Positions 7,931 to 16,535 of a stretch of 64,000 nt of DNA are shown here, in pieces. The stretch spans positions 11,215 to 75,214 of the forward strand of contig CAYXAK010000002.1 in assembly GCA_964462585.1 (NCBI GenBank), written 5' to 3'. This DNA is from Halarsenatibacter sp964462585. Lineage in GTDB: Bacteria > Bacillota > Halanaerobiia > Halanaerobiales > Halarsenatibacteraceae. Each line of letters starts with the position of its first letter. The first letter of the stretch is position 1. The notes beneath the pieces were generated by a model. It was given only the letters and a program-made list of their open reading frames with translations, searched no databases and had not been told where the DNA came from. A program made the position numbers and the translations under genes.

Positions 7931-9535
7931 ATGACAGACTATATATTCGTAACAGGTGGAGTTGTCTCCGCTCTGGGCAAGGGCATCACCGCAGCATCGC
8001 TGGGCAGACTGCTCAAGAGCCGGGGAGTCGATGTGACAATTCAGAAGTTCGATCCCTATATAAATGTCGATCCGGGCACGATGAGCCCCTATCAGCACGG
8101 TGAAGTATTTGTGACGGATGATGGGGCCGAGACAGACCTTGATCTCGGACATTATGAGAGGTTTATCGACACCAATCTGAGCCAGAATAACAATGTGACC
8201 ACAGGTATGGTCTATGGCAGTGTTATTCAGAAGGAAAGAGAGGGGGAATATCTGGGGGCAACTGTTCAGGTCATCCCCCATATAACCGATGAGATAAAAT
8301 CAAGAATAAGGCGGGCCGGTCAGGAAGGTGATTATGATGTGGTTATCACCGAGATAGGCGGCACTGTAGGCGATATTGAGGGTCTTCCCTTCCTGGAGGC
8401 CATCCGCCAGATGAAGGGTGATTTAGGACCTGATAGGGTCTGCTATATCCACTGTACACTTATCCCCTATCTCAAAACGGCAGGTGAACTCAAGACCAAG
8501 CCCACCCAGCACAGTGTCAAGGAGCTGCGCAGCATCGGAATTCATCCTGGCATCATAGTCTGCAGATCCGACCGGGAGCTGACAGAGGAGGTCAAGGATA
8601 AGATCTCCCTCTTCGGCGATATTGAGCGGGAGGCTGTCATAGAGGCTGTGGACTGTGAACAGATCTATGAAATGCCCCTCAACCTGGAAGATGAGGGTAT
8701 GGATGAGATTGTAATCGATAAACTCAATCTGGAGACAGAGGAACCGGACCTCAAGTTCTGGCGGCGCCTTGTGGATAAAATGAAAGACCGCTCAGAACAG
8801 GTCGATATAGCCGTTGTGGGCAAATATGTGGAACTGCCCGATGCCTATCTCAGCATTATCGAAGCCCTGGACCATGCCGGCATACCCCAGGATTGTGAGG
8901 TCGATATAACCTGGATATCCTCGGAGGATATAGAGGAGCGCGAAGATCTAAACTCCCTCCTGGAGGGCGTCGATGGTATGCTCATTCCGGGTGGATTTGG
9001 AGAAAGGGGAATAGAAGGCAAAGTGCGCGCTGTCAACTATGCCCGCAGAGAGGGCCTTCCCTTCTTCGGTATCTGTCTGGGGATGCAGTGTGCAGTAATA
9101 GAGTATGCCCGCAATGAGGCCGGTCTGCCCGGTGCCAGCACCACCGAGGTCGACCCCGAATGCCAGGACCCCGTCATCGATCTCATGCCCGAGCAGCAGG
9201 ATATCGAGAAGATGGGCGGCAGCATGCGCCTGGGACGCTATCCCTGCAGCCTGGAAGAAGGGACTAAAGCACGTGAGCTCTACGGCCAGGAGATCGTCTA
9301 CGAGCGTCATCGTCACCGCTATGAATTCAACAACAGGTACAGATCCATACTGGAGGAAAAGGGCCTTAAGCTGGCCGGCTTCTCCCCGGATGATCGCCTG
9401 GTTGAGGCCGTGGAGATCGAGGATCACCCCTGGTTTGTAGGTGTCCAGTATCATCCCGAATTCACCTCCCGCCCCAATGATCCCCATCCCCTTTTCGTGG
9501 GATTTGTGGCGGCGGCCCTGACAAAGGAGGAATAG
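7931..9535 (+). CDS. pyrG: CTP synthase
   Basis: Converts UTP to CTP using ATP and glutamine. The amidoligase domain opens with YIFVTGGVVSALGKG, the nucleotide-binding loop; the class I glutaminase domain carries the nucleophile in GICLGMQ (Cys near 381) and the His/Glu pair in QYHPEF near residue 507. At 534 residues it matches the family. Earlier in-frame starts (GTG 7913, ATG 7922) lie on or against the ribosome site GAGGGGG; ATG 7931 has nine bases of spacing and gives the typical MTDYIFVTGG start. Downstream of argS and 6 nt before the CoA-transferase gene. Confidence 0.97.
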   Translation: MTDYIFVTGGVVSALGKGITAASLGRLLKSRGVDVTIQKFDPYINVDPGTMSPYQHGEVFVTDDGAETDLDLGHYERFIDTNLSQNNNVTTGMVYGSVIQKEREGEYLGATVQVIPHITDEIKSRIRRAGQEGDYDVVITEIGGTVGDIEGLPFLEAIRQMKGDLGPDRVCYIHCTLIPYLKTAGELKTKPTQHSVKELRSIGIHPGIIVCRSDRELTEEVKDKISLFGDIEREAVIEAVDCEQIYEMPLNLEDEGMDEIVIDKLNLETEEPDLKFWRRLVDKMKDRSEQVDIAVVGKYVELPDAYLSIIEALDHAGIPQDCEVDITWISSEDIEEREDLNSLLEGVDGMLIPGGFGERGIEGKVRAVNYARREGLPFFGICLGMQCAVIEYARNEAGLPGASTTEVDPECQDPVIDLMPEQQDIEKMGGSMRLGRYPCSLEEGTKARELYGQEIVYERHRHRYEFNNRYRSILEEKGLKLAGFSPDDRLVEAVEIEDHPWFVGVQYHPEFTSRPNDPHPLFVGFVAAALTKEE

Positions 9536-9541
9536 CAGCCA

Positions 9542-10186
9542 ATGTCTGAAATGATAGGTGCAGAGGAGGTAAAGGAGCTTTTTGAAGATGGTCAGACTGT
9601 TATGGTGGCCGGGTTTCTGGAGGTAGGAAGCCCCGATGCTCTCATCGAACTTCTGCTGGAGAGCGGTGCGGAGGATCTGACACTGATCACCAATGATACG
9701 GGATTTGCCGGAGGCTCGGTGGGGTCACTCATCTCCCGGCGCCGCGTGAAAAAAGTCATCTGCTGCCATATCGGCACAAATGAGGATTCCGGCCGGCAGT
9801 TAGGTGAAGGAGAGCTGGAAGTTGAACTGATCCCCCAGGGCACACTTATCGAGCAGATCAGGGCCGCAGGAGCCGGTCTGGGCGGAGTACTGACTCCGGT
9901 CGGTGTGGGCACCGAGGCGGCCGAAGGCCGCAGAATCATCGAGGTCGGGGGCGAGGAATACATACTGGCAGAGCCGCTTCCGGCTGATGTCGCCCTGATT
10001 AAAGGCTGCCGGGCTGATGAAAAGGGCAATTTAATCCATCGCCGCGCAGCCCGCAACTACAATCCGATTGTGGCCATGGCCGGAGATACCGTAATCGCCG
10101 AGGCCGAAGAGATAGCAGCAAAAGGTGAGATAGACCCCGATGATGTAATGACACCGGGTATCTTTGTGGACCATCTGCTCAAGTGA
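9542..10186 (+). CDS. Acetoacetate/butyrate-type CoA-transferase, alpha subunit
   Basis: Subunit A of a family I 3-oxoacid CoA-transferase, which moves CoA between acetoacetyl-CoA or butyryl-CoA and acetate. The 214 residues fit the AtoD/CtfA/ScoA length. Recognisable motifs are GQTVMVAGFLEVGSPDALI near the N-terminus, ITNDTGFAGGSVG, PQGTLIEQIRAAGAGLGGVLTP and a C-terminal DVMTPGIFVD. The catalytic glutamate is in the beta subunit, encoded at 11420, so the two subunit genes are separated by a thiolase gene. Substrate range cannot be read from sequence. It starts 6 nt after pyrG and opens the acyl-CoA module. Confidence 0.88.
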   Translation: MSEMIGAEEVKELFEDGQTVMVAGFLEVGSPDALIELLLESGAEDLTLITNDTGFAGGSVGSLISRRRVKKVICCHIGTNEDSGRQLGEGELEVELIPQGTLIEQIRAAGAGLGGVLTPVGVGTEAAEGRRIIEVGGEEYILAEPLPADVALIKGCRADEKGNLIHRRAARNYNPIVAMAGDTVIAEAEEIAAKGEIDPDDVMTPGIFVDHLLK

Positions 10187-10212
10187 TCTCCAACAATGAG
10201 GAGGGGGATAAA

Positions 10213-11385
10213 ATGGATAAGAAGAAAGCGGTTATCGTCAGCGCCGTCAGAACTCCCGTCGGCAGCTTCGGTAAGAGTCTGAGCGGCATACCTGCAGTTG
10301 AGCTGGGTTCGATAGTTATAAGAGAGGCTCTGGACAGGGCCGATATTGAGGGTGAAGAGGTGGGCGAGGTCATAATGGGCAACGTTCTCCAGGGCGGTCT
10401 GGGACAGAATCCCGCCCGCCAGGCTTCTCTGGGTGCTGACCTGCCCGATACCGTGCCGGCTATGACCATAAACAAAGTATGTGCTTCTGCTCTTAAATCC
10501 GTCAATCTGGCCGCCCAGGCCATACAGCTGGGGGAAAAGGATATAGTTGTGGCTGGGGGCATGGAGAATATGAGCAGGGCCGGACATTATCTCGATGATC
10601 TCCGCTCCGGCAAGATGATGGGTGACAGCGAGCTGGTCGATCTCATGGTCCACGATGGGCTCTGGGATGTCTTCAACGACTGCCATATGGGAATTACAGC
10701 CGAGAATCTGGCCCGGGATTATGATATATCCCGGCAGGAACAGGATGAATTCGCCGCCGCCAGCCAGAACAAAGCTGAAAAGGCCTGGCAGGAAGGACGC
10801 TTCGCAGAGGAGATAGTGCCGGTGAAGATCGGCGAGGACGAGGAATTCACCGAGGATGAGCATTATCGCAAAGGTGTCACGGCCGAAAAGCTGTCAGGTT
10901 TAAACCCCGCCTTCGAAAAGGACGGCACCGTCACTGCCGGCAATGCCTCCGGTATCAATGACGGAGCTGCGGCAGTTGTGCTGATGAGCCGGGATAAAGC
11001 AGCTGAGCTGGGTGTTGAGCCCCTGGCCGCATTCCAGGAACATGCCTCAGCCGGTGTGGATCCGGCTATCATGGGCATAGGGCCCGTGCCCGCCACCAGA
11101 ATGGTGCTGGAGAAGGCCGATTTGGAGATAGATGATATCGAGCTGGTCGAGGCCAATGAGGCCTTTGCCGCGCAGTCACTGGCGGTGCTGGATGAGCTCG
11201 ATTTCTCCCGCGATATAGTCAATGTCAATGGAGGCGCAATCGCCCTGGGCCATCCCATAGGTGCCAGCGGTGCCCGCATTCTGGTCACACTGCTCCATGA
11301 AATGGTCAAGAGAGATGTCAAAAATGGTCTGGCCACACTCTGTGTGGGCGGCGGCCATGGCGTTACTACACTCGTCTCTCGCTGA
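10213..11385 (+). CDS. Acetyl-CoA acetyltransferase (thiolase)
   Basis: Condenses two acetyl-CoA to acetoacetyl-CoA, or the reverse. Thiolase fold with the acyl-carrying cysteine in NKVCASALKS (Cys90), the histidine in GHPIGASGAR near residue 348 and the second cysteine in LCVGGGHG near 378. About 390 residues, as usual for the biosynthetic/degradative family. ATG 10213 follows GAGGAGGGGG; the earlier in-frame GTG 10183 overlaps the preceding gene without a ribosome site. Its place between the two CoA-transferase subunit genes suggests acetoacetyl-CoA is the shared intermediate. Confidence 0.95.
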   Translation: MDKKKAVIVSAVRTPVGSFGKSLSGIPAVELGSIVIREALDRADIEGEEVGEVIMGNVLQGGLGQNPARQASLGADLPDTVPAMTINKVCASALKSVNLAAQAIQLGEKDIVVAGGMENMSRAGHYLDDLRSGKMMGDSELVDLMVHDGLWDVFNDCHMGITAENLARDYDISRQEQDEFAAASQNKAEKAWQEGRFAEEIVPVKIGEDEEFTEDEHYRKGVTAEKLSGLNPAFEKDGTVTAGNASGINDGAAAVVLMSRDKAAELGVEPLAAFQEHASAGVDPAIMGIGPVPATRMVLEKADLEIDDIELVEANEAFAAQSLAVLDELDFSRDIVNVNGGAIALGHPIGASGARILVTLLHEMVKRDVKNGLATLCVGGGHGVTTLVSR

Positions 11386-11419
11386 ACCCGATCAGCCAGT
11401 TTAAGGGGGGGTAATTTAC

Positions 11420-12073
11420 ATGTCGGAGAAAAAGCCCAGGATCGCCCGCAGGGTAGCGCAGGAACTTGAGGATGGAGAGCTTGTTAACCTCGGTATAGGT
11501 CTGCCCACAATGGTGGCCGACTATATCCCGGATGATATAGATATCACACTCCACTCTGAGAATGGTTTTGTGGGTCTGGGGCCCACACCTCCGGAGGGTG
11601 AGGAGGATAAGGACCTGATCAATGCCGGGGGTCAGCCCGTCACCATCAGAGAGGGAGGGGCTTTCTTTGATTCTGCCACCTCATTTGCTATAATCAGAGG
11701 GGGGCATCTGGATACCACCGTACTGGGTGCGCTGGAAGTTGATGCCGGAGGCAATCTGGCCAACTGGAAGATACCGGAAAAATTTGTGCCCGGCATGGGT
11801 GGGGCCATGGACCTGACCACAGGAGCCCGCAGGGTAATAGTGGCCACAACCCACACCACCCGCAGAGGTGACAGCAAGATAGTGCAGGACTGCGATCTGC
11901 CCCTGACGGCAGCCGGTGAGGTAGATCTAATCGTGACAGAGCTGGCCCTCTTTTCTGTGGAGGAGGATGGTCTGCTGCTGCTGGAAAAAGAGGAGAGCAC
12001 GGAGATCGAGGAGATAGAAAAAATGACCGATGCAGATTTTGAGATCAGCGAGCGGTTAGGAGTATTTGCCTGA
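11420..12073 (+). CDS. Acetoacetate/butyrate-type CoA-transferase, beta subunit
   Basis: Partner of the alpha subunit at 9542. The catalytic glutamate that forms the CoA thioester is Glu47 in SENGFVGLGP, the family I signature. Other family motifs are LVNLGIGLPTMVADYIP and GGHLDTTVLGALEVDAGGN, and the 217-residue length fits AtoA/CtfB. A good ribosome site (GGGGGG) precedes ATG 11420. The protein should be a cytoplasmic alpha2beta2 type enzyme activating acetoacetate or short fatty acids at the expense of acetyl-CoA, or releasing them. Confidence 0.9.
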   Translation: MSEKKPRIARRVAQELEDGELVNLGIGLPTMVADYIPDDIDITLHSENGFVGLGPTPPEGEEDKDLINAGGQPVTIREGGAFFDSATSFAIIRGGHLDTTVLGALEVDAGGNLANWKIPEKFVPGMGGAMDLTTGARRVIVATTHTTRRGDSKIVQDCDLPLTAAGEVDLIVTELALFSVEEDGLLLLEKEESTEIEEIEKMTDADFEISERLGVFA

Positions 12074-12117
12074 TGATCGTTATTCGTTAAATGCAGCAAG
12101 TCCGGGAGGTATGAGGT

Positions 12118-12888
12118 GTGAATTATCAGTATATCAGTCTGGAAAGAGATAGACCGCTTTCGCTCGTTACGCTAAACAGGCCGGAGGTTATGAACGCCTA
12201 TCACAAGGAGATGCTGCTGGAGCTTAAGAACGGGCTGGAGGAGCTGGAGCGCGAGGATGAGATCAAGGTGATCATCCTCACCGGCATGGGTTCTAAATCC
12301 TTCAGCGTGGGAGCTGATCTTGACTGGCTGGAAGATCTCACTCCCACTTCAGCCCGGGAGCTCTCACGGCTGGGGCAGTCGATATGCGGAAATCTGGAGA
12401 AGACCAGCAAGGTCACACTGGCAGCGATCAACGGCTATGCCCTGGGGGGAGGGATGGAGCTGGCCCTCTCCTGTGATCTGCGCCTGGCTTCAAGCCGGGC
12501 CCGTTTCGGCCAGCCCGAGGTGCGCCTGGGACTTGTGCCCAGCTTTGACGGCACGCAGAGGCTGCCCCGCATAATCGGCATGGGCAGGGCCAAGGAGCTT
12601 ATGTTCACAGGCAAGATCATCGATGCCAGTGAGGCCTATGATATCGGCCTCATAAATCGGCTTGTCACACCCCGGGATCTGATCAGATCAAGCCGAAAGC
12701 TGGGCCAGGAGATAGCCAGCCAGTCCTCACAGGCTGTGGGCTTGATAAAATCAGCCATTAACCACGGCATCAAGGAGGGCCATCTCTCCGGCAGCAGCTA
12801 CGAGACTGAAGCCTTTGGAACCTGTTTTGCCGATGAAGAATATACGGATCGCTTTGATGAGCTCAAGGGATTTATCGACGATGTCTGA
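12118..12888 (+). CDS. Enoyl-CoA hydratase/isomerase (crotonase family), first copy
   Basis: Crotonase-fold enzyme of 256 residues. Oxyanion-hole segments are FSVGADLDW and INGYALGGG. Both catalytic glutamates of true hydratases are present, Glu114 in GGGMELA and Glu134 in GQPEVRLG, twenty residues apart as in rat enoyl-CoA hydratase. GTG start with GGGAGG eight bases upstream. Probable reaction: crotonyl-CoA and 3-hydroxybutyryl-CoA interconversion. A second crotonase lies at 14373, so the two may differ in chain length or one may be an isomerase; the sequence does not decide. Confidence 0.88.
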   Translation: MNYQYISLERDRPLSLVTLNRPEVMNAYHKEMLLELKNGLEELEREDEIKVIILTGMGSKSFSVGADLDWLEDLTPTSARELSRLGQSICGNLEKTSKVTLAAINGYALGGGMELALSCDLRLASSRARFGQPEVRLGLVPSFDGTQRLPRIIGMGRAKELMFTGKIIDASEAYDIGLINRLVTPRDLIRSSRKLGQEIASQSSQAVGLIKSAINHGIKEGHLSGSSYETEAFGTCFADEEYTDRFDELKGFIDDV

Positions 12889-12906
12889 GAGAAGGAGGTA
12901 TTACAG

Positions 12907-13500
12907 GTGCAGATACTCGGTGTCAATGGAAGTCCGGTGCAGCGGGGCAGCTACGCCCTTCTGCAGCAGGCACTGAAAGGTGCCCGCCGGGCGGGAGCGG
13001 ACTCAGCCTTTCTCGATCTCAACGATTATACGATAGAGCACTGCCAGGGCTGTGACAGCTGTCTCAAAAGTGAGAGCTGTGTGCAGGAGGATGAGCTGGA
13101 AGATGTGGCCGATAGGCTGCCCCGGGCTGATGGCCTCATCTTCGCCGCTCCCTCTCATTTCGGCTCTGTTCCTGCCGCCATGAAGAACTTCATGGACAGG
13201 ACCAGATATCTCAAGATGAAAGGACATGTGCTGCAGGACAAACCCTTTGCCGCCATCTCCAGTTCGGGCCTAAAACACGGTGGAGCCGAGCATGTTATCT
13301 CCTCCCTGCACTATTATGCCCTGCTGCAGGGGATGGTTGTGGTGGGGGGAGTGGGAGATCCCCGCTTTGAGCCCAGCAGCGTGATCGGCACCCGCAAGGC
13401 CGATGATGGTTTTCGCAGGGTCTCTCAGGATACCGAGGCCCTTAAACTGGCGGGTAAGCTGGGAGAGCGCATGGTGGAGATATCAGAAAAAATGCAGTGA
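12907..13500 (+). CDS. NADPH-dependent FMN reductase-like flavoprotein
   Basis: Flavodoxin-fold protein of 197 residues in the NADPH-dependent FMN reductase / iron-sulfur flavoprotein group. It opens with ILGVNGSPVQRGSY, the FMN phosphate loop, followed by a cysteine cluster CQGCDSCLKSESC at about residues 40-52 and the FMN-contact segment FAAPSHFGSVPAAMKNFMDR. The compact cysteine cluster resembles that of iron-sulfur flavoproteins, so an Fe-S cluster is possible. GTG start after AGGAGG. In this operon it could serve as electron carrier for acyl-CoA metabolism, but no acyl-CoA dehydrogenase or ETF gene is present here; that role is inference. Confidence 0.72.
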   Translation: MQILGVNGSPVQRGSYALLQQALKGARRAGADSAFLDLNDYTIEHCQGCDSCLKSESCVQEDELEDVADRLPRADGLIFAAPSHFGSVPAAMKNFMDRTRYLKMKGHVLQDKPFAAISSSGLKHGGAEHVISSLHYYALLQGMVVVGGVGDPRFEPSSVIGTRKADDGFRRVSQDTEALKLAGKLGERMVEISEKMQ

Positions 13501-13511
13501 GGTGATTATAT

Positions 13512-14357
13512 ATGGAAAAGATAGGTGTGATAGGTTCAGGCACCATGGGGGCAGGTATAGCTCAGCATCTGGCCACATCGGGCTGTGAGGTTGTCATGCA
13601 CGATGTCAAATCACAGTATCTGGAAGACGGTATGGAGAGGATCGCATCATTTCTGAGCAGGAGCGTGGAGAAGGAAAAGCTGACCGAAGGGGAAAAGGAA
13701 GATATTCTCGAGGCAATCACCACCTCCACCGACCTCAAGATGATGAAGGACAGGGATCTGATCATAGAGGCGGCCACAGAGGATATGGATGTCAAGAAGA
13801 AGATATTCCATGATCTGGATACCATCTGTCCTGAGGAGACGATCATCGCCACCAATACCTCCGCCCTGAGCATAACAGAGCTGGCCACCAGCATTGAACG
13901 TCCGGAGAAGGTGCTGGGCATTCACTTCTTCAATCCGGTCCCCTTGATGGAGCTGGTGGAGTGTGTGCGTGCTCTGACCACCGATGATGAGATCTACAGA
14001 GAATGCTGTGATTTTATCTCCTCCACCGGCAAAGAGGTGGTGGAGGTCAAAGAATCGCCCGGTTTTATAGTCAACAGAATTCTCATTCCCATGATAAACG
14101 AAGCGGCCTTTCTGCTCCAGAACGGTGTGGCCTCAGCTGAAGATATAGATACGGCCATGAAAAAGGGAGCAAATCACCCCATAGGACCTCTGGCCCTGGG
14201 AGATATGATAGGTCTCGATGTCTGTCTCTCCATAATGGAGACACTGCATGAGGAGATGGGTGAGGACAAATACCGTCCCTGTCAGCTGCTGCGCCGCAAA
14301 GTGAGGGCAGGACATCTGGGACGCAAGAGCGGCGGGGGATTTTACGAATACAGCTAA
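13512..14357 (+). CDS. hbd: 3-hydroxybutyryl-CoA dehydrogenase
   Basis: Oxidises (S)-3-hydroxybutyryl-CoA to acetoacetyl-CoA with NAD(P), or the reverse in fermentation. The N-terminal Rossmann fold begins IGVIGSGTMGAGIAQHLA; the catalytic His is in GIHFFNPVPLMELVE near residue 137; the C-terminal helical domain includes GFIVNRILIPMINEAA and ends with KSGGGFYEY. At 281 residues it is the usual length. ATG 13512 has GAGGTG nine bases upstream. With thiolase and crotonase it completes the acetyl-CoA to crotonyl-CoA segment of the module. Confidence 0.94.
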   Translation: MEKIGVIGSGTMGAGIAQHLATSGCEVVMHDVKSQYLEDGMERIASFLSRSVEKEKLTEGEKEDILEAITTSTDLKMMKDRDLIIEAATEDMDVKKKIFHDLDTICPEETIIATNTSALSITELATSIERPEKVLGIHFFNPVPLMELVECVRALTTDDEIYRECCDFISSTGKEVVEVKESPGFIVNRILIPMINEAAFLLQNGVASAEDIDTAMKKGANHPIGPLALGDMIGLDVCLSIMETLHEEMGEDKYRPCQLLRRKVRAGHLGRKSGGGFYEYS

Positions 14358-14372
14358 CTGGAGGGGATTAAG

Positions 14373-15173
14373 ATGGCCGATATCTTTCAGGAGGAATTTG
14401 AGAGCATTGATGTAAAGCAGTGTGATAATTATGCCCTGCTCGTTATCGACAGGCCGGAGAAGATGAATGTGATCAACTCCACCGTCATCCAGGAGATGAA
14501 AAGATCTCTGCTCAGGCTGGAAGAGATAAAGGATGTGAGAGCCCTTATCATAACCGGCAGGGGTGAGAGGGCCTTTGCCGCCGGTGCCGATGTGGGTGAG
14601 ATGAAAGATCTAAGCCCCTCTAAGGCCCGCGATTTTGCCCGGGAAGGCCATCAGCTTATGCAGCAGATCGAGGAGTTTCCCCGTCCTGTTATAGCCGCGG
14701 TCAGAGGATATGCTCTGGGAGGCGGGCAGGAGCTGATGCTGGCCTGTGATCTGGTCATAGCCGGAGAGGGGGCTGAATTCGGTCAGCCCGAGACTTCTCT
14801 GGGCATCATGCCCGGCTATGGTGCCACACAGCGCCTGCCCCGGCAGATAGGTGAACGCCGGGCCAAGTATCTTCTCTATACGGGAGAGCGCATCCCGGCA
14901 GAGAGGGCACTAAAATTCGGCCTCATCAACGAGGTCGTGCCGGCTGAGAGAGTCCAGGACAGGGCGGAGGAGCTGGCCGGGACCGTTGCCAGCAGAGCCC
15001 CTGTCGCTGTAAAACTGGCCAAGGAATCGATAAACTTCGGCCTCAACGAGGGCATCGATAAGGGAACCTCACATGAGATAAACGCCTTTTCCCTCTGCTT
15101 TAACACCAGGGATCAATCACACGGTTTTGAGGCCTTTATGGAGGGAGAAAAACCTGAATTTCAGGGCAGATGA
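14373..15173 (+). CDS. Enoyl-CoA hydratase (crotonase family), second copy
   Basis: Crotonase-fold enzyme of 266 residues with the oxyanion hole (FAAGADVGEM; GYALGGG) and both catalytic glutamates, Glu120 in GGGQELM and Glu140 in FGQPETSLG. Closest in pattern to short-chain crotonases of butyrate pathways. It directly follows the dehydrogenase gene by 15 nt with ribosome site GGAGGGG. It differs clearly from the first crotonase, so this is not a recent tandem duplication. Confidence 0.9.
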   Translation: MADIFQEEFESIDVKQCDNYALLVIDRPEKMNVINSTVIQEMKRSLLRLEEIKDVRALIITGRGERAFAAGADVGEMKDLSPSKARDFAREGHQLMQQIEEFPRPVIAAVRGYALGGGQELMLACDLVIAGEGAEFGQPETSLGIMPGYGATQRLPRQIGERRAKYLLYTGERIPAERALKFGLINEVVPAERVQDRAEELAGTVASRAPVAVKLAKESINFGLNEGIDKGTSHEINAFSLCFNTRDQSHGFEAFMEGEKPEFQGR

Positions 15174-15206
15174 TAACAGCAATCCAGAAAGAAGGAGGCA
15201 GAAGAT

Positions 15207-15587
15207 ATGTCCGAAAAAAAGATAATCAGCACAGATAGAGCTCCGGCGGCCATAGGCGCCTATTCTCAGGCTGTTGTGGCCGGTGATACCGTCTATGTAT
15301 CAGGTCAGATACCCTTCACACCGGAGGGAGAGCTGGTGAGCGAGGATGTGGCCGAACAGACCGAGCAGTCCCTGGAGAATCTCCGGGCCATTCTGGCCGA
15401 GGCCGGGGCTGAGCTGAGCGATGTGGTCAAAGTTACGGTCTTTGCCGCCGATATGGATAACTTCTCCCGCATAAATGATATCTATGCCGATTATTTTCAG
15501 GAGGAACCGCCGGCCCGGGCCTTTGTGGAAGTTAGCCGCCTTCCCAGAGATGTGGAAGTTGAAATAGAGGCCGTGGCGGTTCTGTGA
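15207..15587 (+). CDS. ridA: RidA family reactive enamine/imine deaminase
   Basis: Small trimeric cytoplasmic protein that hydrolyses reactive 2-aminoacrylate-type enamines. The 126 residues cover one RidA/YjgF domain: APAAIGAYSQAVVAG near the start, VYVSGQIPF in the middle, and the C-terminal signature PARAFVEVSRLPRDVEVEIEAVA, whose Arg binds the carboxylate of the substrate. ATG with AAGGAGG upstream. Probably the last gene of the acyl-CoA operon; its link to that pathway is not obvious. Confidence 0.93.
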   Translation: MSEKKIISTDRAPAAIGAYSQAVVAGDTVYVSGQIPFTPEGELVSEDVAEQTEQSLENLRAILAEAGAELSDVVKVTVFAADMDNFSRINDIYADYFQEEPPARAFVEVSRLPRDVEVEIEAVAVL

Positions 15588-15615
15588 AAAATCCCGGGCG
15601 CAAAGAGGATTTTGC

Positions 15616-15670
15616 CCGCTGATACAGAATAATATGCTATAGAGGGAGGTGACGGGGCCTGTATCAGCGG
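15616..15670. repeat. Perfect 12-bp inverted repeat upstream of the zinc-ribbon gene
   Basis: CCGCTGATACAG (15616-15627) and CTGTATCAGCGG (15659-15670) are exact reverse complements, 31 bases apart. The loop holds a strong ribosome-type sequence GGGAGGTGA (15645-15652) with no ATG, GTG or TTG at the right distance. As RNA it would form a stable stem carrying that sequence in the loop. Confidence 0.55.
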
Positions 15671-15710
15671 CTTCAGGCTGGAGCATGACTGGCTCAGGTC
15701 CTGCCGGTTT

Positions 15711-16349
15711 ATGATACTGGAAAAAAAGACATCTCTGGCCACACGCTGTTCCGGCTGCGGACGGCTGGAGATTAATCAAATCAACATATTTCAGCTCTCC
15801 GGGCAGAAAGAGCTGACCTACAGCTGTCAGTGCGGACGGGGTAAGATCGATGTTGTCAGAGACCGGGGTGAGGTCCACCTCACAGCCTACTGTCTGGTCT
15901 GTGATCGGAGGCACGATCTTGTCGTTTCGGACAGCAGGTTCTGGAACATCCATAATGTCAGCAATCTCACCTGCCCCCGCACCGGCCTCAACCTGGGCTA
16001 TTATGGCGGGTATGCCCTTTTGCAGCAGGAGGTTGACAGGCAGCAGAAGGAGCTGGAGATGCTGGCCGATGGTCTGGGGTTTGATGATTTTGCCGACCCC
16101 GAGATAATGCTCATGGCCCTCGATATACTGCACGATTTTGCTGCCGGAGGCGATCTCATCTGTGAGTGCGGCAGCAGTGAGGTCTCGATCGATCTTTTCT
16201 CCGATTTTATCCAGCTCACCTGCCAGCGCTGCCAGGGTTTTTTGAGCCTGCCCGCCGGTGATCAGGAAGATGTAGGCCGTCTCAGGGAGAGGGAAACGCT
16301 GCTCCTCACCTATCAGAGCAACACTTCTCCCCCCAGGAGCAGGAACTGA
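15711..16349 (+). CDS. Zinc-ribbon protein, function unknown
   Basis: Cytoplasmic protein of up to 212 residues that I do not recognise by name. It has several cysteine knuckles: CSGCGR (about 13-17), CQCG (about 39-42), CLVCDRRH (about 61-68), CECGS (about 150-154) and CQRC (about 171-174), which suggests two or three zinc ribbons. The start is poorly supported: ATG 15711 is the only standard start in the open frame and has no good ribosome site. It sits before fba, and with the false gap removed the spacing is about 72 nt. Confidence 0.55.
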   Translation: MILEKKTSLATRCSGCGRLEINQINIFQLSGQKELTYSCQCGRGKIDVVRDRGEVHLTAYCLVCDRRHDLVVSDSRFWNIHNVSNLTCPRTGLNLGYYGGYALLQQEVDRQQKELEMLADGLGFDDFADPEIMLMALDILHDFAAGGDLICECGSSEVSIDLFSDFIQLTCQRCQGFLSLPAGDQEDVGRLRERETLLLTYQSNTSPPRSRN

Positions 16350-16405
16350 AGCAGATCTGATGTTAGCATCAGCATTGTTCAGCGATACATTAAATATCAA
16401 CCAAA

Positions 16406-16505
16406 NNNNNNNNNNNNNNNNNNNNNNNNNNNNNNNNNNNNNNNNNNNNNNNNNNNNNNNNNNNNNNNNNNNNNNNNNNNNNNNNNNNNNNNNNNNNNNN
16501 NNNNN
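16406..16505. other. Assembly gap (100 N), probably false
   Basis: The 14 bases left of the gap (16392-16405) equal the 14 bases right of it (16506-16519), AAATATCAACCAAA. This is what unmerged overlapping contig ends look like; the true sequence is probably continuous. Confidence 0.75.
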
Positions 16506-16535
16506 AAATATCAACCAAATAAGGAGTGGTTATAG

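Noticed and set aside
12118..15173. The two crotonase genes as a tandem duplication
   Set aside because: Apart from family motifs their sequences differ throughout, so they are old paralogues or separately acquired.
16357..16372. Palindrome CTGATG-TTAG-CATCAG before fba
   Set aside because: Only 6-base half-sites, next to a doubtful gap, and no promoter could be placed; too weak for an operator call.
15300..16514. Long minus-strand frame opposite ridA and the zinc-ribbon gene
   Set aside because: It crosses an N gap, has no recognisable domain and lies opposite a well-supported gene; a shadow of GC-rich codon use.
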